Assembly (NCBI RefSeq): GCF_000496835.1
Contig: NZ_KI543236.1
Span: 42,709-106,708 of the forward strand
DNA: 64,000 nt
DNA from: Thalassobacillus devorans MSP14
Lineage (GTDB): Bacteria > Bacillota > Bacilli > Bacillales > Halobacillaceae
Direction: 5' to 3'
Shown here: piece after piece, positions 24,739 to 34,332 of the stretch
Layout of the letters: each line of letters starts with the position of its first letter
Position numbering within the stretch: the first letter of the stretch is position 1
Program-made: the position numbers and the translations under genes
The notes under the pieces: model-generated
Databases searched by the model: none
Told to the model about the DNA's origin: nothing
The model's input: only the letters and a program-made list of their open reading frames with translations

Positions 24739-26166
24739 ATGGTACAGTCACATAACCTATACATCAATGGAGAATGGGTTAAAACAGATGATCAGTTAGA
24801 AGTCTTTAATAAGTATACACAGGAAGTTTATGCCCGGGTATCAAAGGCGGGAGAGAAAGAAGTAGAACAGGCAACCACCGCTGCAGAAACTGCTTTTAAA
24901 GAAAACCCGCTTCCTCCTTATGAGCGGTACAAAATTTTAAAGCGGGTCAGCGAACTGCTTCAGGAAAACAAAGAAGACCTCGCTAAAAATATTACGATGG
25001 AAGCAGGAAAACCTTTAAAGCAGACACGGACGGAAATTGACCGCGCGACCCAGACAATTGAATTGTCAGCAGAAGAAGCAAAGCGCATCCATGGGGAAGG
25101 TGTACCGGTGGAAGCAGCTCCTGGTTCAGAAAACCGGATGGCCTATACAATGAAAGTACCTGTCGGAGTAGTCGGAGCAATCAGTCCCTTCAATTTTCCA
25201 CTGAACCTGGTAGCCCATAAAATTGCACCTGCTATTGCTGCCGGAAATACCGTGGTGTTGAAGCCTGCAAGCAATACACCGACTACTGCTCTGAAATTGG
25301 CTGAACTCTTTGAACAGGCCGGACTTCCGAAAGGTTTTTTGAATGTCGTTGTCGGATCCGGTTCAACCGTAGGTCAGCAAATGATGGAAGATGAGCGGAT
25401 CAATTTATATACATTCACTGGAAGTGCCAATGTCGGTTTGAAATTAAAGCAGAATACAGGGTTGAACAAATTAATTCTTGAGTTGGGTAATAACTCCCCG
25501 GTTATTGTTGATAAAGAGGCGGACTTAGATAAAGCAGCCAGCAACATTGCTCAGAAGAGTTTCGCATTTGCCGGGCAAGTTTGCATTTCTGTTCAGCGCT
25601 TGTATGTACATGAAGATATCCAGCAGGAATTCCAGGATAAATTATTCCAGTCAATCGACCAATTAAACATCGGTGACCCCAACGATCCAGACACCGATGT
25701 CGGGCCTATGATCAGTGAAGAAGAAGCTGAACGTGCTGAAGAGTGGATCAGGGAAGCAGAAGAAAACGGAGCGAAGGTCGTTTATGGCGGCAGCCGTGAA
25801 GGGGCTTTGCTGCATCCAACGGTAATTGCTAATGTGAAAAATGATATGAAAGTCGTTTGTGAAGAAATTTTTGCACCAGTCGTAAGTATGATTCCGTTTA
25901 GCGATATCAAGGAATGCATCGATGAAGTGAACAAATCCCAATATGGACTTCAAGGCGGTATTTTCACGAAAAATCTGGAAACTGCCTTCTATGCAGCTAA
26001 ACATGTCCATGTTGGAGGTCTCATGATCAATGACTCCTCTCAGTACCGTGTCGACTTAATGCCATATGGCGGTGTCAAAGGCAGTGGCTGGGGCAAAGAA
26101 GGCCCGAAATATGCAATCGAGGATATGACTGAAGAACGATTGATTGTTTTCAACCTTGATCAATAA
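24739..26166 (+). CDS. NAD(P)-dependent aldehyde dehydrogenase
   Basis: A 475-residue class-3-superfamily ALDH that oxidises an aldehyde to an acid. The ATG at 24739 follows AAGGAGAG. The N-terminal NAD-binding part has SPFNFPLNLVAHKIAPAIAAGN and FTGSANVGLKL. The catalytic Cys is in FAFAGQVCISVQR and the general base Glu in LELGNNSPVIV, where GNN replaces the more common GGN. The EEIFAPVV and GGVKGSGWGKEGP stretches are normal. It resembles the lactaldehyde/GapN-type group; the natural substrate is not deducible. Confidence 0.85.
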   Translation: MVQSHNLYINGEWVKTDDQLEVFNKYTQEVYARVSKAGEKEVEQATTAAETAFKENPLPPYERYKILKRVSELLQENKEDLAKNITMEAGKPLKQTRTEIDRATQTIELSAEEAKRIHGEGVPVEAAPGSENRMAYTMKVPVGVVGAISPFNFPLNLVAHKIAPAIAAGNTVVLKPASNTPTTALKLAELFEQAGLPKGFLNVVVGSGSTVGQQMMEDERINLYTFTGSANVGLKLKQNTGLNKLILELGNNSPVIVDKEADLDKAASNIAQKSFAFAGQVCISVQRLYVHEDIQQEFQDKLFQSIDQLNIGDPNDPDTDVGPMISEEEAERAEEWIREAEENGAKVVYGGSREGALLHPTVIANVKNDMKVVCEEIFAPVVSMIPFSDIKECIDEVNKSQYGLQGGIFTKNLETAFYAAKHVHVGGLMINDSSQYRVDLMPYGGVKGSGWGKEGPKYAIEDMTEERLIVFNLDQ

Positions 26167-26170
26167 TGTT

Positions 26171-26207
26171 ATAAAACCAGCTGGCACACGCGTCAGCTGG
26201 TTTTATA
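26171..26207. terminator. Bidirectional terminator between ALDH and MATE genes
   Basis: ATAAAACCAGCTG/CAGCTGGTTTTAT around a ten-base loop. It serves both convergent genes. Confidence 0.9.
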
Positions 26208-27563
26208 TTTGCTATGGAATTTAATATTTCTGCGCTGCAGATAAAACATCCGCACATACAGCGTCATAGCTCCGGCAGTCAAGCCGATGATGAGACTCAT
26301 CCAATAACCATAAGGCCCGAGTGATGTATAGTTGGCGAGCAGCCAGCCACTGGGCAAACCAATTACCCAATATGATACAAACGCCATCACCAACGTGATA
26401 TTGACATCTTTGTAGCCACGCAAAATCCCCTGAATCGGCGCTCCGACAGCATCTGACAGCTGAAACCAGATCGCAAAGAAAATAAAGTTTTTCGTCAATG
26501 CAATTACAGAAGGGTTAGAACTGTAAAGACGGGCAATGGCATCGTCAAACACATACAATATCAACCCGGCCAGCACGGACATCGCAACAGCAGTCAAGAT
26601 GCCTAAATAGGAATACGTACGGGCGTCCTTGTGGCGGTTTGCCCCTGTTTCAAAACCGACTGCAATGGTAAGGGTGAATGCAATGCTGAGCGGTATCATA
26701 TATAACAAAGAAGCGAAGTTGATGGCAGCCTGGTGTGCGGCTATGGTATACGTATCATAGGCGGTCATGAAAAAAGTTACTGCAGCGAAAATACTGGTTT
26801 CAAAGAAAATCGCAAAGCCGATTGGAATGCCGATTTTCAGCTGCTCTCCCCAGGCCTTCAACGATGGGCGGATCCAGTTGGATAGAATGCGGTAGGCTCG
26901 GAATGGGTGAACGGTCTGCAGGATAATGATCGCGATAATGAAAGACACCCAATAAGTCAAAGCAGTTGCCAGCCCCGCGCCAATACCGCCAAGTGCCGGA
27001 AATCCAAATTTCCCAAAAATGAATACATAATTTAATAATATATTAGTCGGAAGGGTAAGGAGAATGATGAGCATTGAAATTCTTGTATACCCCAGAGCAT
27101 CTATGAAACTGCGATAGATATTGAACACAAATAACGGTATAATTCCAATTCCGAGTGTAATCAGGTAGTATTTTGCGATATAAGCAACATCTTCTGTAAT
27201 GTCCATCAGACCAAGAACCGGATCGATCAAAAAGAAACCTGACAATCCGATAACGGCAGCGAGAACTGCTGCCAAATACGCTCCCTGTATGACAGCTTCC
27301 GGGATGTCGCTGTCTTGTTTAGCTCCCTTTAGCTGTGCAACAATAGGAGAGATGGCCAACATGATACCATTCAGTCCGGTAAAGACGGGTAGCCATACAT
27401 TGGAACCGATGGCAACACCAGCTAAATCTTCAGCACCCGCCTGGCCGGCCATGATGGTATCGAAGAAATTCATCGCATACATGCCGATTTGTGTGATAAG
27501 AATCGGGATGAGGATGATGATAAAAAGCTTGATTTTCTGTTTCAAGGTTGAAGTTTCATACAT
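26193..27563 (-). CDS. MATE-family multidrug efflux transporter
   Basis: A 456-residue, 12-segment NorM-like exporter driven by Na+ or H+. The start is ATG 27563, seven bases after AAAGGAAG; an upstream TTG at 27587 is unsupported. The two homologous halves are visible, with family stretches near the N-terminus (NFFDTIMAGQAGAEDLAGVAIG) and mid-protein (AAHQAAINFASLLYMIPLSI). It lies divergent from the MurG paralogue with 120 bases between them. The substrate is unknown. Confidence 0.88.
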   Translation of the reverse strand: MYETSTLKQKIKLFIIILIPILITQIGMYAMNFFDTIMAGQAGAEDLAGVAIGSNVWLPVFTGLNGIMLAISPIVAQLKGAKQDSDIPEAVIQGAYLAAVLAAVIGLSGFFLIDPVLGLMDITEDVAYIAKYYLITLGIGIIPLFVFNIYRSFIDALGYTRISMLIILLTLPTNILLNYVFIFGKFGFPALGGIGAGLATALTYWVSFIIAIIILQTVHPFRAYRILSNWIRPSLKAWGEQLKIGIPIGFAIFFETSIFAAVTFFMTAYDTYTIAAHQAAINFASLLYMIPLSIAFTLTIAVGFETGANRHKDARTYSYLGILTAVAMSVLAGLILYVFDDAIARLYSSNPSVIALTKNFIFFAIWFQLSDAVGAPIQGILRGYKDVNITLVMAFVSYWVIGLPSGWLLANYTSLGPYGYWMSLIIGLTAGAMTLYVRMFYLQRRNIKFHSKYKTS

Positions 27564-27683
27564 TTGTATCTTCCTTTTCTGATACAATTCACTTAGGATA
27601 GAGAGGATTATAGCATAAAAACAAAACTTAACCTACAAGTAATCATGAAATAGGCAGGATGAAGAAGAGAAAGGAAGTTTTTC

Positions 27684-28757
27684 ATGAGTAAGAAAAGAAT
27701 ATTATTTACTGGTGGAGGAACAGCAGGGCATGTCATCGTGAACCTCGCATTGATTCCTGAATTTAAAAAACTAGGATATGAAATTGATTATATCGGCTCC
27801 CATAACGGGATAGAGCGTCAATTGATCGAGGAACTCGATGGTGTTTCCTACCACGCTATTTCCACAGGAAAGCTTCGCCGTTATATGTCGAAAGAGAATT
27901 TGAAAGATCCTTTCAAAGTCATGAAAGGAACCGTGCAGGCGTGGTCAATCATCCGAAAGCGGAAGCCGAACGTCATTTTCTCTAAAGGCGGCTTTGTATC
28001 TGTCCCAGTAGTGGCAGCTTCATGGATGAACCGGGTACCGGCAATTATCCATGAGTCGGACTATACGCCTGGGCTGGCCAATAAATTAGCAGCGCGGTTT
28101 GCCAAAAAAATTCTCGCTACTTTTCCGGAAACGATGCAGTATCTCCCTGAAGGGAAAAAAGAATATATCGGAGCGGTCATTCGTGAAGAGTTATTCGAGG
28201 GTAATAAACTAAAGGGGCTTGAGTTGTGCGGGTTCTCTGCGTCAAAACCCGTTTTAATGGTAATGGGTGGAAGTATGGGATCGAAAAAAATCAATGATTC
28301 CATCCGAAACCAGCTGGATGACCTGCTGGCGAAAATGCAAATCATCCATATCTGCGGCAAAGGAAATGTCGAGGAATCAGTGAAGCGGCCGGGTTATGCC
28401 CAGTTCGAATACGTGACCGATGAATTGAAAGATCTTTTTGCGGCGACTGATTATATCGTCTCCCGCGCAGGGTCCAATGCCATCTTTGAGTTTTTGGCAT
28501 TAAAAAAGCCGATGCTGCTTATCCCTTTATCGAGACAAGCAAGCCGTGGAGATCAGATTTTGAATGCAGATTCGTTTGTCAAACAAGGGTATGCAAGAAA
28601 GCTGGAAGAGGAAGAGTTGACAGAAGAAACACTCATCCGGGAAATTAAGGGTCTGATGAATGAGAAAAATGAAATACTTAAAAATATGGATAACTACCAC
28701 AGTGAGCAGGTGAAAGAGAAAGTTGTCCAGTTGATACAAAGTTACGAGAAAAGATGA
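27684..28757 (+). CDS. murG: MurG-type UDP-GlcNAc:undecaprenyl-PP-MurNAc-pentapeptide transferase (stand-alone paralogue)
   Basis: A 357-residue GT28 glycosyltransferase that adds GlcNAc to lipid I to make lipid II. Motifs are [11 protein letters not shown] (N-terminal G-loop), [27 protein letters not shown], and a C-terminal [20 protein letters not shown] that binds UDP-GlcNAc. Classical MurG has HEQN at the acceptor loop; here it is [11 protein letters not shown], the variant seen in stand-alone Bacillus homologues. No cell-division cluster surrounds it, so it is likely a second MurG or acts on a related substrate. Confidence 0.85.
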   Translation: MSKKRILFTGGGTAGHVIVNLALIPEFKKLGYEIDYIGSHNGIERQLIEELDGVSYHAISTGKLRRYMSKENLKDPFKVMKGTVQAWSIIRKRKPNVIFSKGGFVSVPVVAASWMNRVPAIIHESDYTPGLANKLAARFAKKILATFPETMQYLPEGKKEYIGAVIREELFEGNKLKGLELCGFSASKPVLMVMGGSMGSKKINDSIRNQLDDLLAKMQIIHICGKGNVEESVKRPGYAQFEYVTDELKDLFAATDYIVSRAGSNAIFEFLALKKPMLLIPLSRQASRGDQILNADSFVKQGYARKLEEEELTEETLIREIKGLMNEKNEILKNMDNYHSEQVKEKVVQLIQSYEKR

Positions 28758-28763
28758 ACCTTC

Positions 28764-28794
28764 GGACTGCCTTCCATTAAGGCAGTCTTTTTTT
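28764..28794 (+). terminator. Intrinsic terminator of the murG paralogue
   Basis: A GACTGCCTT/AAGGCAGTC stem, then T8. Confidence 0.85.
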
Positions 28795-28895
28795 GTACTT
28801 TATGAAATGTTAATTTCAAGATGTAAAGTCAAAAAAACATTAAGGATTTCGCGATAAGGACTTGGCTATAGGCAAAGTTTTTCTGAAGTTTAATC
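28795..28895 (+). repeat. Terminator-linked dispersed repeat, copy 2 (degenerate)
   Basis: It begins at GTACTTTATGAAATGTTAA after the terminator and carries TTAAGGATTTCGCGATAAGG and CAAAGTTTTTCT, recognisable but diverged from copies 1 and 3. Confidence 0.55.
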
Positions 28896-28973
28896 AAGGT
28901 TAATCTGGGGAGCGTATGTAATTTAAGTTATAATTGAAAGTAACAGCATTATACAAGTCAGGAGTCGATGTGA

Positions 28974-29327
28974 TTGAAAAATGTCGTTTGTCATTATTGT
29001 AAAAAGGAAGTGAAAGACAGGGACAATCTGGTGACCGCTTCCAATTGGTTCCGTGTCAAAGCGTTTCACTATAAATGTTTCAAAGAACAGGAACAGGATA
29101 CCAGGCTTTCGATCAATTCCTGGAACCCGGTCAATGGGGGCGCTGGAAACGTCAGTTTTGTTATCATGCTATTACTGGCGATCTGGATGTTGTTCACCAG
29201 CACGCTGGGTTTCATCGGCGACTTAATAGGAATATTAGCATTGTACCCGATTTTCCTGCGGTTTTTATCGTTGATTTTTATCGAGTCTGCCTTACCCAAG
29301 TTCAGTTCAGATAAGCAGAGAAAGTGA
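28974..29327 (+). CDS. Zinc-ribbon-like membrane protein, 117 residues
   Basis: It starts at TTG after CAGGAGTC; the nearest ATG runs into TGA. The N-terminus has CHYCKKEV and a later HYKCF, a CxxC plus HxxC set that could bind one zinc. Two hydrophobic segments follow (about residues 60-77 and 81-103), with a basic tail. No named family is recognised. It stands alone between two repeat copies. Confidence 0.6.
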   Translation: MKNVVCHYCKKEVKDRDNLVTASNWFRVKAFHYKCFKEQEQDTRLSINSWNPVNGGAGNVSFVIMLLLAIWMLFTSTLGFIGDLIGILALYPIFLRFLSLIFIESALPKFSSDKQRK

Positions 29328-29400
29328 ATTGTGATCAGTGAAGCTCGCCATGGCTAAGTAAGCTATTATCAGTTCTAAGATAAATAAAGGAGATAAGAAG

Positions 29401-29427
29401 GTTTTACCTCATTTTCAAACTGGGTAA
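29401..29427 (+). promoter_or_regulatory. Sigma-B-type promoter of the aldo/keto reductase gene
   Basis: GTTTTA, 15 bases, then GGGTAA, 63 bases before the start codon. Confidence 0.5.
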
Positions 29428-29489
29428 ATACATAAAGTGAGTAAAAATGATAGGATGTAAGCAAGCATTTCGCAAAGGAGAGATAGGAT

Positions 29490-30320
29490 ATGAGTTTAAC
29501 AAGTACTGTCAAACTACGTAATGATGTAGAAATGCCATGGCTCGGCCTTGGGGTATATAAAATGGAGGACGGCCAGGAAGTAGTGGATTCGGTGAAAAGT
29601 GCCTTAGAACTGGGCTATCGTCATATCGATACTGCGTCCTTTTATAAAAATGAAGAAGGTGTCGGACAGGCGATCAAAGAAAGTGAGGTTCCACGTGAAG
29701 AAATCTTTGTTACTACGAAGGTGTGGAATGATGAGCAAGGTTATGAAGAAACCCTGGAGGCTTTCGAACGCAGTTTGAATAAATTGGGCCTCGAATACCT
29801 CGATCTATATCTCATTCATTGGCCAGTCCCGGGGAAGTTCACGGAGACGTGGAAGGCATTGGAGAAGCTTTATAAAGATGGAAAAGTGAAAGCGATTGGT
29901 GTCAGCAACTTCCTTCCGCATCACTTGGAAGACGTTATGAAAGACGCTGAAGAAACTCCAATGGTTAACCAGATTGAACTGCACCCGGAGCTTCATCAAC
30001 AGCAGACAAGGGAGTTCTGTCAAGCAAATGATATCCAGCTGGTCGCCTGGTCGCCACTTGCACGTGGGAAGTACCTGGATGCACCTGTTTTGAAGGAACT
30101 TGCTGAAAAGTATAGTAAAACGCCAGCGCAAATCATTCTTCGTTGGGATTACCAAAGTGGTATCGTGACGATTCCTAAATCCGTTAAAAAAGAAAGACAG
30201 CAGGAAAATGCGGATATCTTCGACTTTGAACTGACACAAGAAGAAATCAAACGTGTCGATGAACTTGACCTTGGAGAAGATGGACGAAACGGTCCACACC
30301 CTGATGAATTTGACTATTAA
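29490..30320 (+). CDS. Aldo/keto reductase, YvgN glyoxal/methylglyoxal reductase type
   Basis: A 276-residue (beta/alpha)8 NADPH-dependent reductase. It follows B. subtilis YvgN through its length: MPWLGLGVYKM at the start, the GYRHIDTASFYKNEEGVG stretch with catalytic Asp and Tyr, the KVWN Lys, LIHWPVPG with catalytic His, and TIPKSVKKER for NADPH binding. YvgN detoxifies methylglyoxal and glyoxal. AAAGGAGAG precedes the ATG. A sigma-B-like promoter upstream fits a stress role. Confidence 0.9.
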   Translation: MSLTSTVKLRNDVEMPWLGLGVYKMEDGQEVVDSVKSALELGYRHIDTASFYKNEEGVGQAIKESEVPREEIFVTTKVWNDEQGYEETLEAFERSLNKLGLEYLDLYLIHWPVPGKFTETWKALEKLYKDGKVKAIGVSNFLPHHLEDVMKDAEETPMVNQIELHPELHQQQTREFCQANDIQLVAWSPLARGKYLDAPVLKELAEKYSKTPAQIILRWDYQSGIVTIPKSVKKERQQENADIFDFELTQEEIKRVDELDLGEDGRNGPHPDEFDY

Positions 30321-30350
30321 TATCCAAGGGAAAGTGACAGATGTACCGCA

Positions 30351-30384
30351 AAAAGGCATGGGCAGTATATGTCCATGCCTTTTT
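30351..30384 (+). terminator. Intrinsic terminator of the aldo/keto reductase
   Basis: AAAAGGCATGG/CCATGCCTTTT around an eleven-base loop. Confidence 0.85.
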
Positions 30385-30485
30385 GTACTTTAAAAGAGTT
30401 TAACTTTGTTTAAGGATTAAAGTATAAGAAACACTTAGGATTTCACCATAAAGACTTGGTGACAAGCCAAGTTTTTTTAATAATG
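30385..30485 (+). repeat. Terminator-linked dispersed repeat, copy 3
   Basis: It has the full family pattern, including TTAAAGTATAAGAAACACTT, a GGATTTCACC core and CTTGGTGACAAGCCAAG, an imperfect hairpin. It follows the terminator directly. Bases 30486-30622 show no gene. Confidence 0.8.
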
Positions 30486-30622
30486 TTTCTTTCTGCATTT
30501 CTCTCTACCAGCTCCGATAAGATAATGAACCAGGCGGGTCATGCATGAATATTTGATAGATTGGAAAGGGATAGGCAATCAGCATAGGAGCAATTAAGTT
30601 TGAACGACACTTTGTTCGCTAT

Positions 30623-31300
30623 CTATATGGGCAGTTTGCCGTCAACGAATGAGATTAAGGTGAAAATGATGATAAGGAACAAAACATATATAAACAGGGT
30701 CAACAGTAAGATTTTCGGTTTTCTGAGAAACAACATGTTGGAGCCCAGCATAGAATCCCTGTTATTTAATTTATGTTCCAGATCATCTAATAATTGTTCA
30801 ATGGCCTGCTGCTCATTCCTGCTATTGGCTTCTCTTAATTCATTTAAAACTTTGGAGTAGGCTTTCGGAATACTTTGGGTACTGTTGCTGCCATTTTTGC
30901 CGGTTGTCAGTTCAGCTTCCATGTTGACGATTTTTTCAAAGTAGTTGTCTTTTTGACTTGCGTCTAAATGTTTGCTTCTTTCAAAACGGAGGACAAGGTC
31001 ACCGAATAAGTTTTCCAGGTCATAATTCGCTTCTAGATCAACATTGAGATCCCTTTCCACCGATCTGAATATCATAATTAATTTATTGTGAGAAACTTTT
31101 TCTTCACTGACTAACATTCCTTCAAGAATATCAAGCAATGTATCTTTTGCTTTATTAATTCTTTCTTTTTTTACTTTTTTCCCAGAAAACCATAAACCAA
31201 TTGGTCCCAGAATGAAAAACACTAGACCACTTATAAACGACACGACGATATTATTCCTATTTGCTTCCCAAAAAGCAGCTATCCAGTCCACCCATACCAC
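30623..31300 (-). CDS. Uncharacterised two-TM protein, 225 residues
   Basis: The N-terminal membrane segment is at about residues 17-38 and the C-terminal one at about 196-217, with a long charged, helical cytoplasmic middle. That middle includes a possible coiled coil (NELREANSRNEQQAIEQLLD). The start is GTG 31300; the ribosome site is weak, so a nearby start is possible. No domain is recognised. The topology resembles membrane-tethered scaffolds, but no function can be assigned. Confidence 0.6.
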   Translation of the reverse strand: MVWVDWIAAFWEANRNNIVVSFISGLVFFILGPIGLWFSGKKVKKERINKAKDTLLDILEGMLVSEEKVSHNKLIMIFRSVERDLNVDLEANYDLENLFGDLVLRFERSKHLDASQKDNYFEKIVNMEAELTTGKNGSNSTQSIPKAYSKVLNELREANSRNEQQAIEQLLDDLEHKLNNRDSMLGSNMLFLRKPKILLLTLFIYVLFLIIIFTLISFVDGKLPI

Positions 31301-31523
31301 AACCTGTCTAAAAAATGTGATTTTTGGAGCAGGAGAATGTTGTTCTTATAACATATCTATGAGTGACAGAAGTAATAAATTCATTTGCAATGCATTCATA
31401 CCACGTATATTTCATGTTACAGGAGAGGTTGTCGGAAACCATAACAGACGATGCAGACATGCCTAAGGAAGGGGATCGCGGTGGTCAGCCTACAAAAGCT
31501 GGCAGGGTTGAACGGAAGTCACA

Positions 31524-31566
31524 TAAAAAAGAACGACCTTATCTGAACGGGATAAGGTCGTTTTTA
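31524..31566. terminator. Terminator of the coat gene
   Basis: AACGACCTTATC/GATAAGGTCGTT flanked by A6 and T5. It lies downstream of cotY on the minus strand. The 297-base gap 31301-31597 holds nothing else convincing. Confidence 0.85.
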
Positions 31567-31597
31567 TATCATAATCAGAAAGGGGAATAACTGATTA

Positions 31598-32167
31598 TTA
31601 TTGATTTGCCAATCCAAGCATAGCATTCTTATCAGCGCGAAGCGCGTTCACTGCTTTCAGCCCTGCTGCCATTTGTGCAGAGTTAGCACTCATAGTAGTA
31701 GTTGGCGGGAAGCAAGTGATACCGGTAAAGCAGCTAAGGTCTACTTCAACGCATATACCCGTGCTGAACCATCCATCAAATAGGAAGAGGTCACAGATCG
31801 AATCTGGTGTCTCATCACAAAGACTAGGAAAAAGCAATTCCAGAATAGCGCAGCAATCATCATCTTCTTTGAACTTCTTCACTCGGAAGAAGGGGGAAGG
31901 AACCGGACCGAAACAGTCGTTCTCTCTGCGCACTCCCCACGCGAAGTAAGGAAGCAGTCCAGCGAAAGTATTTTCGCAGCCGCACAGCAGCATAAAAGGA
32001 ATCGTATCGTTGCCGTTTCCGTTGCCGGTAGGGGATACCAGATCCCTGATGGACATTTCGCAAGATCCGCTTCTGCAACAGTCATTGTTGGCGACTTCGT
32101 CTTGGACTTCAGCGATCCTTCTTACTTTTCTGCACACGCAGTTGTCTTTTTTGCATTTACAACTCAT
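31598..32167 (-). CDS. cotY: Spore coat/exosporium protein, CotY/CotZ family
   Basis: A 189-residue Cys-rich protein (13 or more Cys) of the CotY/CotZ/ExsY family, which self-assembles into disulfide-linked sheets in the crust or exosporium. The N-terminus MSCKCKKDNCVC, the central DTIPFMLLCGC and FRVKKFKEDDDCCAILELL, and the C-terminal CVEVDLSCFTGITCFPP follow the family order. The ATG has AAGGAG upstream. A CATATTCTA sequence about 40 bases upstream fits a sigma-K -10, consistent with mother-cell expression. Confidence 0.92.
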   Translation of the reverse strand: MSCKCKKDNCVCRKVRRIAEVQDEVANNDCCRSGSCEMSIRDLVSPTGNGNGNDTIPFMLLCGCENTFAGLLPYFAWGVRRENDCFGPVPSPFFRVKKFKEDDDCCAILELLFPSLCDETPDSICDLFLFDGWFSTGICVEVDLSCFTGITCFPPTTTMSANSAQMAAGLKAVNALRADKNAMLGLANQ

Positions 32168-32206
32168 TCATTTCACTCCTTGATTTGTTTTGCCCGAAGG
32201 TATTAA

Positions 32207-32215
32207 TAGAATATG
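32207..32215 (-). promoter_or_regulatory. Candidate sigma-K -10 of cotY
   Basis: CATATTCTA on the minus strand matches CATANNNTA; the -35 AC is not at ideal spacing. The rest of 32216-32430 shows no gene and no clear ligD terminator. Confidence 0.35.
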
Positions 32216-32430
32216 TCGGGGATACAGGAGTGCATGGGAGTTTGTCTCTATCAAAATAATAAATGTACGTTTGTCCATAGCAGGCTTGTCCAGTGAAACA
32301 AGCAATCCCCTAGACAGGTTGTCCTATCCGAGGGAAAAGCTTTGGTTAACAACTCTAAATTAAGACAAGATAACGGAGAAGTTGGCTGGGAAATGGGAAT
32401 GTTTCTTGATAATTCCCTTTTTCATGAGGG

Positions 32431-34236
32431 TTAGAGCCACTTTTTCATATTATTAATGGGCTGAATTTCTTTGGTTTCTTCCATTAGACGGAACGGACAT
32501 CCTTTCTCCTGCAAACGCTGGAAGGTGTTACGGATGGTAAATATCTTTGGGTCTTCCAATGAATCAAGTTCTTCCCAATATAACGGAGTGGAGACACTTG
32601 CTAATGCATTTCCCCGCGGGGAATAAGGAGCAATGATGGTTTTTCCCGGTCCATGCTGGACATGGTCTACGTACAATCTTCCTTTACGATTCTTTTTTAA
32701 TCGTTCTGTGGTAAACAGATCCGGCTGGTAATCTACCAGTGTGTTAGCAATTAATTCTGTAAAGCGGCTTGTCTGCTCATAGCTTAAAGACTTGTCTGGA
32801 AGCGGCAGGTAGACTTGCAACCCTTTGCCACCAGAGGTTTTCACAAAAACATAAACCTGGAGTTCCTGGAAAATCGCATATAGGTGCTTAGCTGCCTGGA
32901 CAGCGAGGTGGAAACCATTTTCGTCCGGGGGATCGAGATCAAATACGATCTCTGCCGGAAAGTCACTGTTTTGTTTTTGAAAAGGAATATGATATTCGAT
33001 TGCTGCCTGATTGCCAAACCAGGCAAGGTGTGCAGCGCTTGAAATAAATTGGCTTTCTTCCTCGTTTTTCTCAAACAGATCAGGAGCGTAGGCGGGCAGG
33101 TTTTTTTGAAAAAATGCTTCCTTATTTATTCCGTCAGGATAACGGATGACGGTCAATTTTCTGTCCTCCAAAAAAGGCTTCATATATGGATAGATTCTGC
33201 GCAAATAACCAATCAGTTCTGCTTTGGAGAGTTCTAATTCCGGGTATAAATGTTTATCCAGGTTGGTATAGGAAACTTCTTCAGGCGGCATGCCTAGTTG
33301 CCAGTCCAGCTGGGAAATGGTGCAGGCCTCCGGTGAGACGTCCAAACGGAAGTCAGTAAATACAGGCTCTCTCAATTCGTTTCCATGGAAACCAAGGCAG
33401 TGGATCCCCATACAAATAGCAGGAGATACCTGGAAGTAATCACCCTCTCTGGTACCCCGCTCTTTTACTGCCTTAACCAGTGTTTCCTTATCGTTCTGGT
33501 CCAATCCATGCTTACATTTTCCGATTGTAAGCAGATTTTTTTCTTCATCATAAACAGAGATGTCAAAATAATCGTTTTGCTGTTGGTAGCCAGTAACTAT
33601 TCCTGTGATGGTCCGCCAATTCTTGACTTTTTTCCACTTTTCATTTTTTCCTGCTTCATAGCGGGCAGTGGTGAGCTTTGCCACTATCCCTTCAGCAAGA
33701 TGGTCATCGACACGTTGCTTAATCACGGACTTTCTTTTTACAGCCTCAACATAGCCAAGCGGCCTGGAAAACCGGATGGCAAGGGGCAGGTCCAGGAGCT
33801 TGAACAATTGCTCTAGCTGCTTTTTTCGTGAAGTATAAGTGGAAGTCGATTTCTTCCCTTTCCACTCGATGATATCAAAGGCGAGGAAGTGAGCTGGCCG
33901 TTGTTCTCCTTGCTGTTGGATACGCGCTTTATTGCTCATGCGTGAGCGTGTCTGCAAGGTATAGAAGTCGCTCTGATACAAGGTGTTCAAAACGCTCAAT
34001 TCACCATCCAGCACCAGCGGCAGATAATCCTCTAACGGTTCGGAATGGTTGTGAAAAAATTCTATCACCTCGGGGAACTGTTTGGTCAGTGATTTTCCAT
34101 TCCGGCTGATTAATTCCACATTGCCATACTCCCACTTGACTAGGCAGCGAAAACCATCGTATTTCACTTCGTACACCCAATTTTTACCGTCAGGCAATTC
34201 AGCGTCAAGCACTGGCTGCATGGTCTTATGCTTCAT
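32431..34236 (-). CDS. ligD: ATP-dependent DNA ligase LigD (ligase-polymerase)
   Basis: A 601-residue non-homologous end-joining ligase. The start is ATG 34236 after AAAGGTGGT; a longer frame to 34503 runs through the ku promoter and is rejected. The N-terminal ligase domain has the adenylated Lys25 in KYDGFR. The C-terminal half is the primase-polymerase (LigD-POL) domain with FDLDPPDE and KTSGGKGLQVYLPL. This ligase-then-polymerase order and length match B. subtilis LigD (YkoU), and no nuclease domain is present. It is divergent from ku, with 96 bases between starts. Confidence 0.93.
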   Translation of the reverse strand: MKHKTMQPVLDAELPDGKNWVYEVKYDGFRCLVKWEYGNVELISRNGKSLTKQFPEVIEFFHNHSEPLEDYLPLVLDGELSVLNTLYQSDFYTLQTRSRMSNKARIQQQGEQRPAHFLAFDIIEWKGKKSTSTYTSRKKQLEQLFKLLDLPLAIRFSRPLGYVEAVKRKSVIKQRVDDHLAEGIVAKLTTARYEAGKNEKWKKVKNWRTITGIVTGYQQQNDYFDISVYDEEKNLLTIGKCKHGLDQNDKETLVKAVKERGTREGDYFQVSPAICMGIHCLGFHGNELREPVFTDFRLDVSPEACTISQLDWQLGMPPEEVSYTNLDKHLYPELELSKAELIGYLRRIYPYMKPFLEDRKLTVIRYPDGINKEAFFQKNLPAYAPDLFEKNEEESQFISSAAHLAWFGNQAAIEYHIPFQKQNSDFPAEIVFDLDPPDENGFHLAVQAAKHLYAIFQELQVYVFVKTSGGKGLQVYLPLPDKSLSYEQTSRFTELIANTLVDYQPDLFTTERLKKNRKGRLYVDHVQHGPGKTIIAPYSPRGNALASVSTPLYWEELDSLEDPKIFTIRNTFQRLQEKGCPFRLMEETKEIQPINNMKKWL

Positions 34237-34332
34237 AGCGACACCACCTTTAGCGTTAGTTTGGCAATCAGATAAAATGCTAAACATAAATCTTCGCTGA
34301 AAGCTCAAACTAATGAAAAAGAAGGTGACGAA

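Noticed and set aside
31363-31590. Open frame of 75 codons on the plus strand
   Set aside because: It reads straight through the cotY terminator hairpin, has no ribosome site and no protein-like pattern.
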